A DNA stretch of 64,000 nucleotides from Agromyces sp. NDB4Y10 (GTDB lineage Bacteria > Actinomycetota > Actinomycetes > Actinomycetales > Microbacteriaceae). The notes beneath the pieces are model-generated. The model ran no database searches, was not told the origin of the DNA, and saw only the letters and a program-made list of their open reading frames with translations. Positions 20,085-28,097 of the stretch are shown piece after piece. Every line of letters begins with the position of its first letter. The stretch's first letter is position 1. Both the position numbers and the translations under genes were made by a program. The DNA lies in NCBI RefSeq assembly GCF_001620055.1, contig NZ_LQGY01000004.1, forward strand, positions 1 through 64,000, in the 5' to 3' direction.

Positions 20085-20737
20085 GCGCCGACGTCCAGCC
20101 GGCCACCCGGCCGTCCGCCGCTCGTCGCCTCGGCGTCTTCGCGCTGCGCGCGCTGAAGCTCGAGCTCCGCATCTACGCGAGCATCGGTCGACTCGTCGCC
20201 CGCCGTCCCGCCGTCGCGCCCGGAGCCACCGGATTCGCCTACCACGCCCCGGTGTTCACGATCCTCATGGTGTTCATCGTGCTCTCGGCGGTCGAGATCC
20301 CGATCATCGACCTGATCGTGCACCGGTGGCCCGTCGTGCGCATCTCGTTCCTGATCCTCGGCATCTGGGGGCTCACCTGGATGATCGGCCTCCTCGCGGC
20401 CTACCTGATGCGCCCGCACACCGTCGGACCCGACGGGATCCGGGTGCGCGAAGGCCTCGAGATCGACCTGCCGCTGTCCTGGGACGACATCGCGTCCGTC
20501 GCGCTCGACCGACGCACCGACGAACCCAAGTCACCGCGGGTGACCGAGGCGGACGGCACCCGCATCCTGTCGCTCCGGATGCAGGACCGGACCGTGATCA
20601 CCATCGAGCTCGAGCGGCCGACGGTCGTCGCCCTGCCCGGCACCGCGCCCAAGGGCGGCCGGCAGGCGGTCGACGAGGTTCGCATCTGGGTCGACGACCC
20701 GAGCGGGTTCATGGCCGCCGTGCGCCGGCACATCTGA
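20081..20737 (+). CDS. Membrane protein co-transcribed with marR
   Basis: I do not recognise a named family. The 218-residue protein has two hydrophobic segments (about 57-79 and 91-113) and a C-terminal soluble part of about 100 residues that resembles a PH-like or YdbS-like beta domain (LPLSWDDIASVALDRR, then VITIELERPTVVALPG). The overlap with marR suggests it is the regulated target, possibly for membrane stress or drug tolerance. Confidence 0.7.
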   Translation: MSADVQPATRPSAARRLGVFALRALKLELRIYASIGRLVARRPAVAPGATGFAYHAPVFTILMVFIVLSAVEIPIIDLIVHRWPVVRISFLILGIWGLTWMIGLLAAYLMRPHTVGPDGIRVREGLEIDLPLSWDDIASVALDRRTDEPKSPRVTEADGTRILSLRMQDRTVITIELERPTVVALPGTAPKGGRQAVDEVRIWVDDPSGFMAAVRRHI

Positions 20738-20849
20738 GCGGACCACGGCCACCGCCGACCGGATGCCGCGGCGGTCCGCGTGTGCACGAGCACCCCCTCC
20801 GATGCCGCTATGATGGTCGAGTTGTCTTCTGCGGGAACGCGGAGGACAT

Positions 20850-20923
<74 letters not shown>

Positions 20924-20929
20924 CCGGAG

Positions 20930-20971
20930 AGGCCCGGAACCACGCGGATCACGCGAGGTTCCGGGCCTTCG
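20930..20971 (+). terminator. Terminator hairpin after tRNA-Pro
   Basis: AGGCCCGGAACC (20930-20941) pairs perfectly with GGTTCCGGGCCT (20957-20968) and is followed by TTC. It lies seven bases after the tRNA. Confidence 0.75.
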
Positions 20972-21023
20972 TCGTCCCTCCCGCGCCGCCCGGCACGGCG
21001 CCCGAGGCCGTACGGTGAAGGAC

Positions 21024-21479
21024 ATGGACACGGTGCTCGCGGTCGGCGCGGTCATCACCGACGCCGACGGTCGCGTGCTCCTCGTCCGGCGGGCGCACGA
21101 GCCGCAGCGCGGACGGTGGTCCGTCCCCGGCGGCCGCGTCGAACCGGGGGAGACGCTCGAGGCGGCGGCGGCGCGCGAAGCGCTCGAGGAGACCGGGCTG
21201 CGCGTCCTGGTGGGCCGGGAACTCTGGACGATCCGCGTCCCCGCCGGGACCGGCATCGAGTACGAGGTCCACGGCTTCGCCGCAGCCGTCCTCGGCGGGA
21301 CGCTCGACCACGGCGACGACGCCGACGATGCGCGCTGGGTCCCGTCCGGCGACCTGCCGGGGATGCCGCTCACCACCGACCTGCTCGAGCTGCTGCGATC
21401 CGCGGGCATCGCCTCGATCGACGCTCCGGTGGCGGCCGACGCCCCGGCGACCGCGTCGCACGACGGGGACCGGCACTGA
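21024..21479 (+). CDS. Nudix hydrolase
   Basis: The 151-residue product has the full Nudix box GGRVEPGETLEAAAAREALEETGL (about residues 33-56). N-terminal AVGAVITDADGRVLLVRRA is typical of MutT/NUDT-like enzymes. The substrate is unknown. I chose ATG 21024 because TACGGT (21011-21016) lies seven bases before it and the frame upstream runs into the tRNA. The stop overlaps the glycosylase start. Confidence 0.85.
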   Translation: MDTVLAVGAVITDADGRVLLVRRAHEPQRGRWSVPGGRVEPGETLEAAAAREALEETGLRVLVGRELWTIRVPAGTGIEYEVHGFAAAVLGGTLDHGDDADDARWVPSGDLPGMPLTTDLLELLRSAGIASIDAPVAADAPATASHDGDRH

Positions 21480-22060
21480 TGGGGTTCACGCGCGCCGAGC
21501 TCGAGTCGTTCCGGGGCCGGAGCGTCGACGACCTCATGCCCGAGCGTCCCAGGCTCGTGTTCGTCGGCATCAACCCCGGCCTCTGGACCGCCGCCACCGG
21601 CACCCACTTCGCCCACCCCGGCAACCGGTTCTACCCCGCCCTCGTCGCGGCGGGCATCATCCCGCGGATGCCGCGCTTCGCCGATGGATTCACCGAGGAG
21701 GACCGGCGGATGTTCCTCGACGCCGGCATCGGCATCTCCAACCTCGTGCACCGGGCCACCGCCCGGGCCGACGAACTCGACCGCGCCGAGCTGCGCGCCG
21801 GAGCGGCGAGGCTCGCCGCCGACGTCGCTGCGTGGCATCCGCTCGTCGTCGCGATCGTCGGCCTCACCGCCTACCGGCAGGGTTTCGACCGGCCGAAGGC
21901 CACGGCGGGGCGGCAGGAGGAACGGCTCGCCGACGCCGAGCTCTGGGTGGTGCCCAACCCGAGCGGGCTCAACGCGCACGCGACGGTCGCCGACCTCGCG
22001 GCGGCGTACGCCGAACCGGCGAGCGCCGCGGGGATCGAGCTGCACCCTCCGGCGCGCTGA
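21479..22060 (+). CDS. Mug/TDG-type mismatch DNA glycosylase
   Basis: The 193-residue protein has the uracil-DNA glycosylase fold motifs of the Mug family: FVGINPGLWTAATGTHFAHP (about residues 21-40), with Asn in GINPG as the catalytic-site residue, and PNPSGLNAH near 160. It should remove uracil or thymine from G:U/G:T pairs. It is co-translated with the Nudix gene through ATGA, a plausible nucleotide-pool/DNA-repair pair. Confidence 0.9.
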   Translation: MGFTRAELESFRGRSVDDLMPERPRLVFVGINPGLWTAATGTHFAHPGNRFYPALVAAGIIPRMPRFADGFTEEDRRMFLDAGIGISNLVHRATARADELDRAELRAGAARLAADVAAWHPLVVAIVGLTAYRQGFDRPKATAGRQEERLADAELWVVPNPSGLNAHATVADLAAAYAEPASAAGIELHPPAR

Positions 22061-22130
22061 GCGCATCGTCGACCGGGCCGTCCGGGCGGCGTGGCGAAGG
22101 TCCTGCGGACGACACGGGAGCAGGAGCGCA

Positions 22131-22160
22131 TAATGGATTGATGAATCCGTCAATCCATTA
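22131..22160 (+). promoter_or_regulatory. ArsR operator, perfect 11-bp palindrome
   Basis: TAATGGATTGA (22131-22141) and TCAATCCATTA (22150-22160) are perfect inverted repeats with an eight-base spacer. CATAAT (22129-22134), a good -10 box, overlaps the left arm, so a bound dimer would block RNA polymerase. It ends nine bases before the arsR start. The AT-rich palindrome stands out in this GC-rich DNA. Confidence 0.85.
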
Positions 22161-22169
22161 GGGGAGTGC

Positions 22170-22580
22170 ATGTTCTCGGACGCCAGTCGCCCGCTGTACG
22201 AGGTCAAGGCCAACCTCTTCAAGGGCCTCGCGCACCCGCTCCGGGTGCGCGTGCTCGAGGTGCTCGCGTCATCCGCCGGCGAGACGCCCGTCTCCGACCT
22301 GCTCGAGGCGACCGGACTCGAGGCCTCCCACCTCTCGCAGCACCTCGCCGTCCTCCGCAACTACGGGCTCGTCACCGCCGAGCGCCGCGGCAACCAGGTG
22401 CGCTACCGGCTCGCCTACCCGCAGGTCGCCGACCTGCTGCGCGTCGCGCGGGCGCTGCTCGCCGAGGTGCTGCAGACCACCGAACGGCAGCTCCTCGAGC
22501 AGTCCGCGCTGCCCGACCTCGCTCCGCCCGAGACGGCCGACGCGACGACGAATGCCGCAGCGACCCGGGCCGGCGCATGA
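22170..22580 (+). CDS. ArsR/SmtB-type repressor
   Basis: The 136-residue winged helix has FKGLAHPLRVRVLEVLASS (about 12-30), a helix-turn-helix TPVSDLLEATGLEASHLSQHLAVLRNYGLV, and wing RRGNQVRYRLA. No Cys pair or His cluster typical of metal-sensing is seen, so the signal may not be a metal. RBS GGGGAG precedes ATG 22170. The palindrome upstream is the probable binding site, and the stop overlaps the SulP start, so it likely controls that transporter. Confidence 0.9.
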   Translation: MFSDASRPLYEVKANLFKGLAHPLRVRVLEVLASSAGETPVSDLLEATGLEASHLSQHLAVLRNYGLVTAERRGNQVRYRLAYPQVADLLRVARALLAEVLQTTERQLLEQSALPDLAPPETADATTNAAATRAGA

Positions 22581-24238
22581 CCGCCGCGCCCATGCCGCGC
22601 GCCGCACGCGCCATCCGCTCGCTGCTGCCCGGCGCCGCCGACTACCGCGACGTGCGTCGCACCTGGAAGGGCGACCTCGTGGCGGGGATCACGGTCGGCA
22701 TCGTCGCGCTGCCGCTCGCCCTCGCCTTCGGCGTGAGCTCGGGCGCCGGGGCGGCGAGCGGCCTGGTCACCGCCATCGTCGCGGGCGTCGTCGCGGCCGT
22801 GTTCGGCGGATCGAACGTGCAGGTGTCAGGTCCGACCGGAGCGATGGTGGTCGTGCTCGCGCCCATCATCGCCGCGCACGGACTCGGCGCGCTCGCGATC
22901 GTCGGCGTGCTGGCCGGGCTCATGGTGCTCGCCGCCGGCATCCTCCGGCTCGGCCGGGCCGTCACGTTCATCCCCTGGCCGGTCATCGAGGGCTTCACCC
23001 TCGGCATCGCCGTCATCATCCTCCTGCAGCAGGTGCCCTCCGCGCTCGGCGTGCCCGCGACCGAGGGCGTCAACGCCATCGTCGGCGCCGTCGACGCGGT
23101 GACGCGCACGTCATGGCCGGATGCCGCGTGGGCCCTCGCCGTCGTCGCGGTCGTCGCCGCGGTCATGCTCGCCGCCCCGCGCATCCACCCGCTCGTACCC
23201 GGCTCGATCATCGCGATCGTCGTCGCGACCGTCATGACCACGCTCGCCGCCGCGCCCGTCGCCACGATCGGCGAACTGCCCTCCGGGCTGCCCGCGCCGG
23301 TGGTGCCGGCCATCGACCTCGAGACGCTCGGCGCGCTGCTGCTGCCCGCCGCGACCGTCGCGGCGCTCGCCGCCATCGAGTCGCTCCTCTCGGCGCGGGT
23401 CGCGGCGACCATCTCCGACACCGGTCCGTACGACGCCGACCGCGAGCTCGTCGGCCAGGGGCTCGCCTCGGTCGCGTCCGCGGTGTTCGGCGGCATGCCC
23501 GCGACGGGCGCGATCGCGCGCACCGCGGTGAACGTCCGCTCGGGTGGTCGGACGCGCCTCGCCGCGGTCCTCCATGCCGTGCTGCTCGCCGGGATCGTCG
23601 CGATCGGCGCGGCCGTCGTCGCCGCCATCCCGCTCGCGGCGCTCGCGGGCGTGCTCATGGTCACCGCCACCCGCATGATCTCGTTGGCGACCGTCCGCAC
23701 CGTCATGGGAGCCACGCGGGCCGACGCGATGGTCTTCGTCGGCACCGCGATCGTGACCGTGAGCGTCGACCTGATCACCGCGGTCCTCGTCGGCATCGCC
23801 GTCGCCGCGTTCCTCGCCCTGCGCACGCTCGCCCGATCGAGCGGCGTGCACCGCGAAGAGCTGCCGGCTCCCGCGGAGGCCGGCGACGAGCGCATCGCGC
23901 TGTTCCGCCTCGAGGGTGCGCTGTTCTTCGGCGCGGCCGAGCGGATGCTGCAGCGGGTCGGCGCGCTGCGCGACGTCGACGTGGTCATCATCCGGATGTC
24001 GCAACTCCAACTGCTCGACGCCACGGGCGCCCAGGTGATCACCGAGCTCATCCACGCGCTCGAGCGGCGCGGGGTCACCGTGCTGGTGAAGGGCATCCAG
24101 GGCCGCCACCTCGAGCTCGCCACCCGAGTGGGCGTGATCGCCTCCCTCCGGCACCGCAACCACCTCTTCGACGACCTCGCCGCCGCCGTCGAGCACGCCC
24201 GCAGCCACGCCCGGCGCACCGCGGAGGCGCACGGCTGA
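22577..24238 (+). CDS. SulP family anion transporter with STAS domain
   Basis: The 553-residue inner-membrane protein has about 10-14 transmembrane helices (first at about 30-50, VAGITVGIVALPLALAFG) and a C-terminal STAS domain (about 430-540, ending in LLDATGAQVITELIHALE). The SulP group includes sulfate, bicarbonate and dicarboxylate transporters; the substrate cannot be read from sequence. It lies directly after the ArsR repressor, an arrangement suggesting inducible anion uptake. Confidence 0.92.
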   Translation: MTAAPMPRAARAIRSLLPGAADYRDVRRTWKGDLVAGITVGIVALPLALAFGVSSGAGAASGLVTAIVAGVVAAVFGGSNVQVSGPTGAMVVVLAPIIAAHGLGALAIVGVLAGLMVLAAGILRLGRAVTFIPWPVIEGFTLGIAVIILLQQVPSALGVPATEGVNAIVGAVDAVTRTSWPDAAWALAVVAVVAAVMLAAPRIHPLVPGSIIAIVVATVMTTLAAAPVATIGELPSGLPAPVVPAIDLETLGALLLPAATVAALAAIESLLSARVAATISDTGPYDADRELVGQGLASVASAVFGGMPATGAIARTAVNVRSGGRTRLAAVLHAVLLAGIVAIGAAVVAAIPLAALAGVLMVTATRMISLATVRTVMGATRADAMVFVGTAIVTVSVDLITAVLVGIAVAAFLALRTLARSSGVHREELPAPAEAGDERIALFRLEGALFFGAAERMLQRVGALRDVDVVIIRMSQLQLLDATGAQVITELIHALERRGVTVLVKGIQGRHLELATRVGVIASLRHRNHLFDDLAAAVEHARSHARRTAEAHG

Positions 24239-24302
24239 GCGTCTCCGCGGGGCGTTCGGCAAGCCCCTGCCGCGGCATCCGGGGCTCGGGCACGATGGAG
24301 GC

Positions 24303-25076
24303 ATGCCCGCCCCTGCGCCCACCGTCTCGGTCGTCATCCCCGTCAAGGACGATGCCGACGTGCTCAGGAGATGCCTCGCCGCACTCGCCGAACAGCAGGT
24401 CCGCCCGGACGAGATCGTCGTCGTGGACAACGGGTCGACCGACGACTCCGCCGACGTCGCCAGGGCAGCCGGGGCGCGGGTCGTCGCCGAGCCCGAGGCC
24501 GGGATCCCGGCCGCGTCGGCCCGCGGGTTCGATGAGGCGCGATGCGAGATCGTCGCACGGCTCGACGCCGACTCCGTGCCGCCGCCCGGCTGGATCGCGC
24601 ACATCTCCTCGACGTTCGCCGACGACCCCGAGCTCACCGCCATCACGGGTCCCGCGACGTTCATCGACGGGCCCGTCCGGTGGCGCCGTCCACTCGCGCT
24701 GGCCTACCTCGGCAGCTACTTCGCCACGGTCACGCCCGCCCTCGGCCACGTGCCGCTCTTCGGCTCGAACTTCGCCGCTCGGCGATCCGCATGGCTGGAG
24801 GTGCGCGACCGGGTGCACCGCCACGACCCGCTCATGCACGACGACATGGACCTGTCGGTGCACCTCGGCCCGCGGCGCCGCATCCGCTACGACCACCGGC
24901 TCACGATGGGCGTCTCGATGCGAGCCCTCTCGGGCGACCGGATGCTGCGACTGCGGCGCGGCATGCACTCGATCGTGTCCCACTGGCCGGCCGAGTTCCC
25001 CTGGTACCGGTGGTACCGCCGCGCCGTGCGCCCGCGCAGCCGCCCGCGGCGCCCCGTCGTCCGCCCCTCGCGCTGA
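24303..25076 (+). CDS. Family 2 glycosyltransferase
   Basis: The 257-residue GT-A fold enzyme has VSVVIPVKDDADVLRRCLAAL at the N-terminus, DEIVVVDNGSTDDSADVA near 37 and a DAD metal site in ARLDADSVPP near 88. No membrane segment is visible. The acceptor is unknown; cell-surface polysaccharide is likely. CACGAT ends six bases before ATG 24303, a weak leaderless-type promoter. Confidence 0.85.
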   Translation: MPAPAPTVSVVIPVKDDADVLRRCLAALAEQQVRPDEIVVVDNGSTDDSADVARAAGARVVAEPEAGIPAASARGFDEARCEIVARLDADSVPPPGWIAHISSTFADDPELTAITGPATFIDGPVRWRRPLALAYLGSYFATVTPALGHVPLFGSNFAARRSAWLEVRDRVHRHDPLMHDDMDLSVHLGPRRRIRYDHRLTMGVSMRALSGDRMLRLRRGMHSIVSHWPAEFPWYRWYRRAVRPRSRPRRPVVRPSR

Positions 25077-25140
25077 CGTCGCCGGAGCGGCGGCGTACCA
25101 TGGGAGGCACGCCGGCCGGGGCGCTCTGGAGGGAGCAGCA

Positions 25141-25407
25141 CTGGTCACCTGGCATCCGATCCTCGCCGCCGACGAGCCCGAACCCGGCCGATGGCGCCTG
25201 GTCGACACGATGGGTCGCGAGTACGGTCGCGTCACGATCGTCCGCCTCGACGGCGACATCCGCTACCGGGCCGAGTTCGAGGGCCGACTGCTCGGTTGGT
25301 CGGCCACGCTCCGCAGCGCCTGCGAACGGGTGCACACGGCCTTCGTGCGCTCGCACGGCCCGGGGGAGTGGCAGGGATACCCGGACTTCTCGCACGCCGG
25401 AAGATGA
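25141..25407 (+). CDS. Small protein with likely CTG start
   Basis: The reading frame encodes about 88 residues beginning (M)VTWHPILAADEPEPG and including RWRLVDTMGREYGRVTIVRL; it looks like a small beta-rich domain. No ATG, GTG or TTG lies in frame upstream of the conserved-looking WHP segment. The best start is CTG 25141, seven bases after the ribosome-binding site GGAGGG. The alternative, ATG 25210, would lose about a quarter of the protein. TACCAT (25096-25101) may be its -10 box. I do not recognise the family. Confidence 0.6.
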   Translation: MVTWHPILAADEPEPGRWRLVDTMGREYGRVTIVRLDGDIRYRAEFEGRLLGWSATLRSACERVHTAFVRSHGPGEWQGYPDFSHAGR

Positions 25408-25593
25408 ACCGGATCCCACGTGTCCATGAGGAAATGTCGATACCTTTGACGACTTTCACAGGAAACGGGCACGACTCGTGGAGGAAGTCCGTGCAGACTG
25501 GCCGCTTCGCCACGGCGACCCCCCTTCACTGCACCGAGACGACAGGAACCTCGGCGCGCCGGCACAGCACGCGCGCGCCGACACGTGACATCT

Positions 25594-26505
25594 ATGCGCA
25601 ACGAGACGACTTCCCCCAACGCCCCCCAGCACCCCACTCCCGAAGACCTCGCGACGACGCGAACCCGCGTCCGACGCACGCGTCGCAACCGCCGGACGCT
25701 GCTCGCCTCCGGCGCGGTCGTGGCCGTCGGCGCGCTCGTCGGTTCCGGCTTCGCCCTGCAGGGCGCCGTCGCCGACGAGCACGCCCGCATCGCGGAGACC
25801 GCGGCGCTCGCCGAGGCCCACAACCGCGGCATCGAGCAGCTCGATGCCCACGGCGGCATCCTCCAGGCCCAGGCCGTGAAGTACGCGGAGGACACCCTCA
25901 CCGTCGCCGGCGACACGCTCGCCGCCGCCGAGGGCAAGGCCGATGCTGCCGAGCTCGCGTCCACGGTCGCGACGCTCGAGCACTACACCTACCTCGCTCC
26001 GGAGCGCGTGTTCGAGCTCGTCGACGTCGCCACCGAGCACGCCGACCAGGTCAAGGCCGAGATCGCCGCGTTCGACAAGGCCGCCGCCGAGAAGGCCGCG
26101 GCCGAGAAGGCCGCCGCTGAGAAGGCCGCGGCTGAGAAGGCCGCCGCCGAGGCACAGGCGGAGCCGAGCACGCCGTCCTACCCGTCCGGCCCGGCGAACC
26201 CGAGCGGTGCGCAGGCGATCGCCCGCGACCTCATGTCGTCCATGTACGGCTGGGGCGACGACCAGTTCGGCTGCCTCGTCGACCTCTGGAACAAGGAGTC
26301 GGGCTGGAACGTCTACGCCACGAACCCCTCCAGCGGCGCGTACGGCATCCCGCAGGCCCTCCCCGGCGACAAGATGGCGACGGCCGGTGCCGACTGGCAG
26401 ACCAGTGCCGCCACGCAGATCAAGTGGGGCCTGGGCTACATCTCCGGCCGCTACGGCACCCCCTGCGGCGCTTGGTCGCACTCGGTGTCGGTCGGCTGGT
26501 ACTGA
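25594..26505 (+). CDS. Secreted lysozyme-fold protein, APF/Rpf-like (paralogue 1)
   Basis: The 303-residue protein starts with a polar segment and a TM/signal helix (LLASGAVVAVGALVGSG, about 39-55) and Arg-rich TRTRVRRTRRNRRT before it. The middle is helical with (EKAAA)n repeats near 165-190. The C-terminal domain, about residues 205-303, contains KESGWN, PSSGAYGIPQALPG and TSAATQIKWGLGYI and ends in GWY. This matches the lysozyme superfamily domain of aggregation-promoting factors; Glu in KESGWN is the likely catalytic acid. It probably cleaves peptidoglycan. It shares its start and its C-terminus with the gene at 32403. Confidence 0.8.
   Translation: MRNETTSPNAPQHPTPEDLATTRTRVRRTRRNRRTLLASGAVVAVGALVGSGFALQGAVADEHARIAETAALAEAHNRGIEQLDAHGGILQAQAVKYAEDTLTVAGDTLAAAEGKADAAELASTVATLEHYTYLAPERVFELVDVATEHADQVKAEIAAFDKAAAEKAAAEKAAAEKAAAEKAAAEAQAEPSTPSYPSGPANPSGAQAIARDLMSSMYGWGDDQFGCLVDLWNKESGWNVYATNPSSGAYGIPQALPGDKMATAGADWQTSAATQIKWGLGYISGRYGTPCGAWSHSVSVGWY
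26093..26152 (+). repeat. 15-bp Lys-Ala-Ala-Ala-Glu repeat
   Basis: About four copies of GAGAAGGCCGC(C/G)GC(C/T) encode (EKAAA)n helical repeats in the secreted lysozyme-fold protein. Confidence 0.8.
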
Positions 26506-26567
26506 TCCCCGCCACCCGGTTCGGCCCGGACCTTCGAAGGTCGACGGCCACCGGCTGAGCCCCCGTT

Positions 26568-26620
26568 CGAGCACCGCCCGCTCGTCCGCGTCCGACGCGG
26601 CGAGCGGGCGGTGCTCGTTT
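26568..26620 (+). terminator. Strong terminator after paralogue 1
   Basis: CGAGCACCGCCCGCTCG (26568-26584) pairs perfectly with CGAGCGGGCGGTGCTCG (26601-26617), followed by TTT, with an inner CCGCG/CGCGG stem. The region from 26506 to 26758 holds this hairpin and the promoter of the next gene; I see nothing else in it. Confidence 0.85.
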
Positions 26621-26746
26621 GCGCTGCGCGGGTCTCTGCGCCCGCGCCGCCGCCCGTGACGGATGGCCTCCGCACGGCGATCGCGCCGATCCCCGACGCG
26701 CCGGTCGACGGGGACCGAAGTCCCGCCGGGCCGCACCGGGCGATGC

Positions 26747-26752
26747 TAGCGT
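26747..26752 (+). promoter_or_regulatory. -10 element (TAGCGT), leaderless promoter
   Basis: TAGCGT ends six bases before ATG 26759 of the AI-2E family permease. Confidence 0.55.
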
Positions 26753-26758
26753 CCGCGC

Positions 26759-28018
26759 ATGGGGTCGGCGTCGCCGGCCGCTCCGGCAGTGATGATCGGG
26801 GGACGCATGCTCCGGGACCGGTGGGCTCGGCGGGGGGATCCCGCCGACCGACGAGGGGAGCCGCTCGTCCCGGACGCCGCGTCCGCTGACTCGGTGCCGC
26901 GGGCGCCGCTGCCGCGCGCCACCGTCATCCTGCTCGGCCTCGCCGCCGCCGTCGTGGTCGTGTTCGGACTCGCCGCGGCCCGGAGCGTGGTGGCGCCCGT
27001 GGTGCTCGCGCTCGTCCTGACCATCTGCGTGCACCCGATCCGCCGCCGCCTCGAGCGGCGGGGCGTGCCCCGCGGCCTGGCGACGGGCAGTGCGATCGTC
27101 GCGGTGTTCGCGCTCCTGACCGGGTTCTTCGCAGCGCTGTTCGTCGCGCTCGCCCAGTTCACCGCACTGCTGCCGCAATACGCGGACCAGATCGAGGCGG
27201 GCGTCGCGGCCGTCGCCGACGCGCTCGAGTCGATCGGGTTCGGCGCCGCGCAGGCCGAGACCATCGTCGCCGGACTCGAGCCGTCACGGGCGATCGAGAT
27301 CGCCACGGGCCTGCTCGGCGGCGTGACCGGCGTCGTGTTCTCGCTCGTGATCGTTCTCACCCTGCTGATCCTCATGGCGGTGGACGCGACCTACGGCCCG
27401 GCGATCCTGCGCCAGCTCGAGCCGCGACGGCCCGACCTCGTGGAGGCGCTGGCCGGATTCACCCGCAACGTGCGCCGCTACATGGTGGTCACGACCGGGC
27501 TCGGCGTCGTCCAGGGGCTCGTCAACTGGCTGGCCCTCGTCATCCTCCAAGTCCCCGGGGCGCTGCTCTGGGGGCTCCTGTCGTTCATCTGCAGCTTCAT
27601 CCCGAACATCGGCTACTTCATCGCGATCATCCCGCCGATCGTGTTCGGGTTCCTCGCCGGGGGCTGGCCGACGGCCGTCGCCGTCATCGTCGTCTACGGC
27701 CTGGTCAACGCGGTCGTGCAGTCGATCATCCAGCCGAAGGTGGTCGGCGGCGCCGTCCGACTGAGCGAGACGATCACGTTCGTGTCGGTGCTGTTCTGGG
27801 CGCTCGTGCTCGGCCCGGTCGGGGCGATCCTGGCCGTGCCGCTCACCCTGCTCGCCCGCGCGGTGCTCATCGACGCCGACCCCGGCACCCGGTGGTGGCG
27901 GCCGGCCACCGGTGACGTGCACGAGACCAAGGAGCTCGCCTCCGAGATGTCCGCCGAGGCCCGTGCGGAGGGCCGCGCCGAACGTGCCGCGCGCGCCGGT
28001 CGTCGCCGCAGCCGGTGA
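26759..28018 (+). CDS. AI-2E family transporter (PerM/YdiK type)
   Basis: The 419-residue inner-membrane protein has about eight transmembrane helices, PVVLALVLTICVHPIRRRLE near 80 and the family segment LWGLLSFICSFIPNIGYFIA (about 276-295), then NAVVQSIIQPKVVGG. The C-terminal 30 residues are Arg/Ala-rich. Despite the family name, members transport various small molecules; no autoinducer gene is nearby. ATG 26759 matches the leaderless promoter, but the first 50 residues are polar, and ATG 26792 or 26807 is also possible. Confidence 0.82.
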   Translation: MGSASPAAPAVMIGGRMLRDRWARRGDPADRRGEPLVPDAASADSVPRAPLPRATVILLGLAAAVVVVFGLAAARSVVAPVVLALVLTICVHPIRRRLERRGVPRGLATGSAIVAVFALLTGFFAALFVALAQFTALLPQYADQIEAGVAAVADALESIGFGAAQAETIVAGLEPSRAIEIATGLLGGVTGVVFSLVIVLTLLILMAVDATYGPAILRQLEPRRPDLVEALAGFTRNVRRYMVVTTGLGVVQGLVNWLALVILQVPGALLWGLLSFICSFIPNIGYFIAIIPPIVFGFLAGGWPTAVAVIVVYGLVNAVVQSIIQPKVVGGAVRLSETITFVSVLFWALVLGPVGAILAVPLTLLARAVLIDADPGTRWWRPATGDVHETKELASEMSAEARAEGRAERAARAGRRRSR

Positions 28019-28085
28019 CCCCGGTCCGCCCCGGCGGATCCCCGCCCGCCCCGACGGGTCGGCGTCCGGATCCCGGACCCGTCGA

Positions 28086-28091
28086 TAGCCT
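28086..28091 (+). promoter_or_regulatory. -10 element (TAGCCT), leaderless promoter
   Basis: TAGCCT ends six bases before ATG 28098. Confidence 0.55.
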
Positions 28092-28097
28092 GTCGGG

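Noticed and set aside
25408-25593. c-di-AMP (ydaO-type) riboswitch upstream of the first lysozyme-fold gene
   Set aside because: The conserved GGGTGAAT and flanking boxes are not present, although the leader is long and structured.
26747-28018. Quorum-sensing (AI-2) system
   Set aside because: Only the family name suggests it; there is no luxS or other signal gene in the window.
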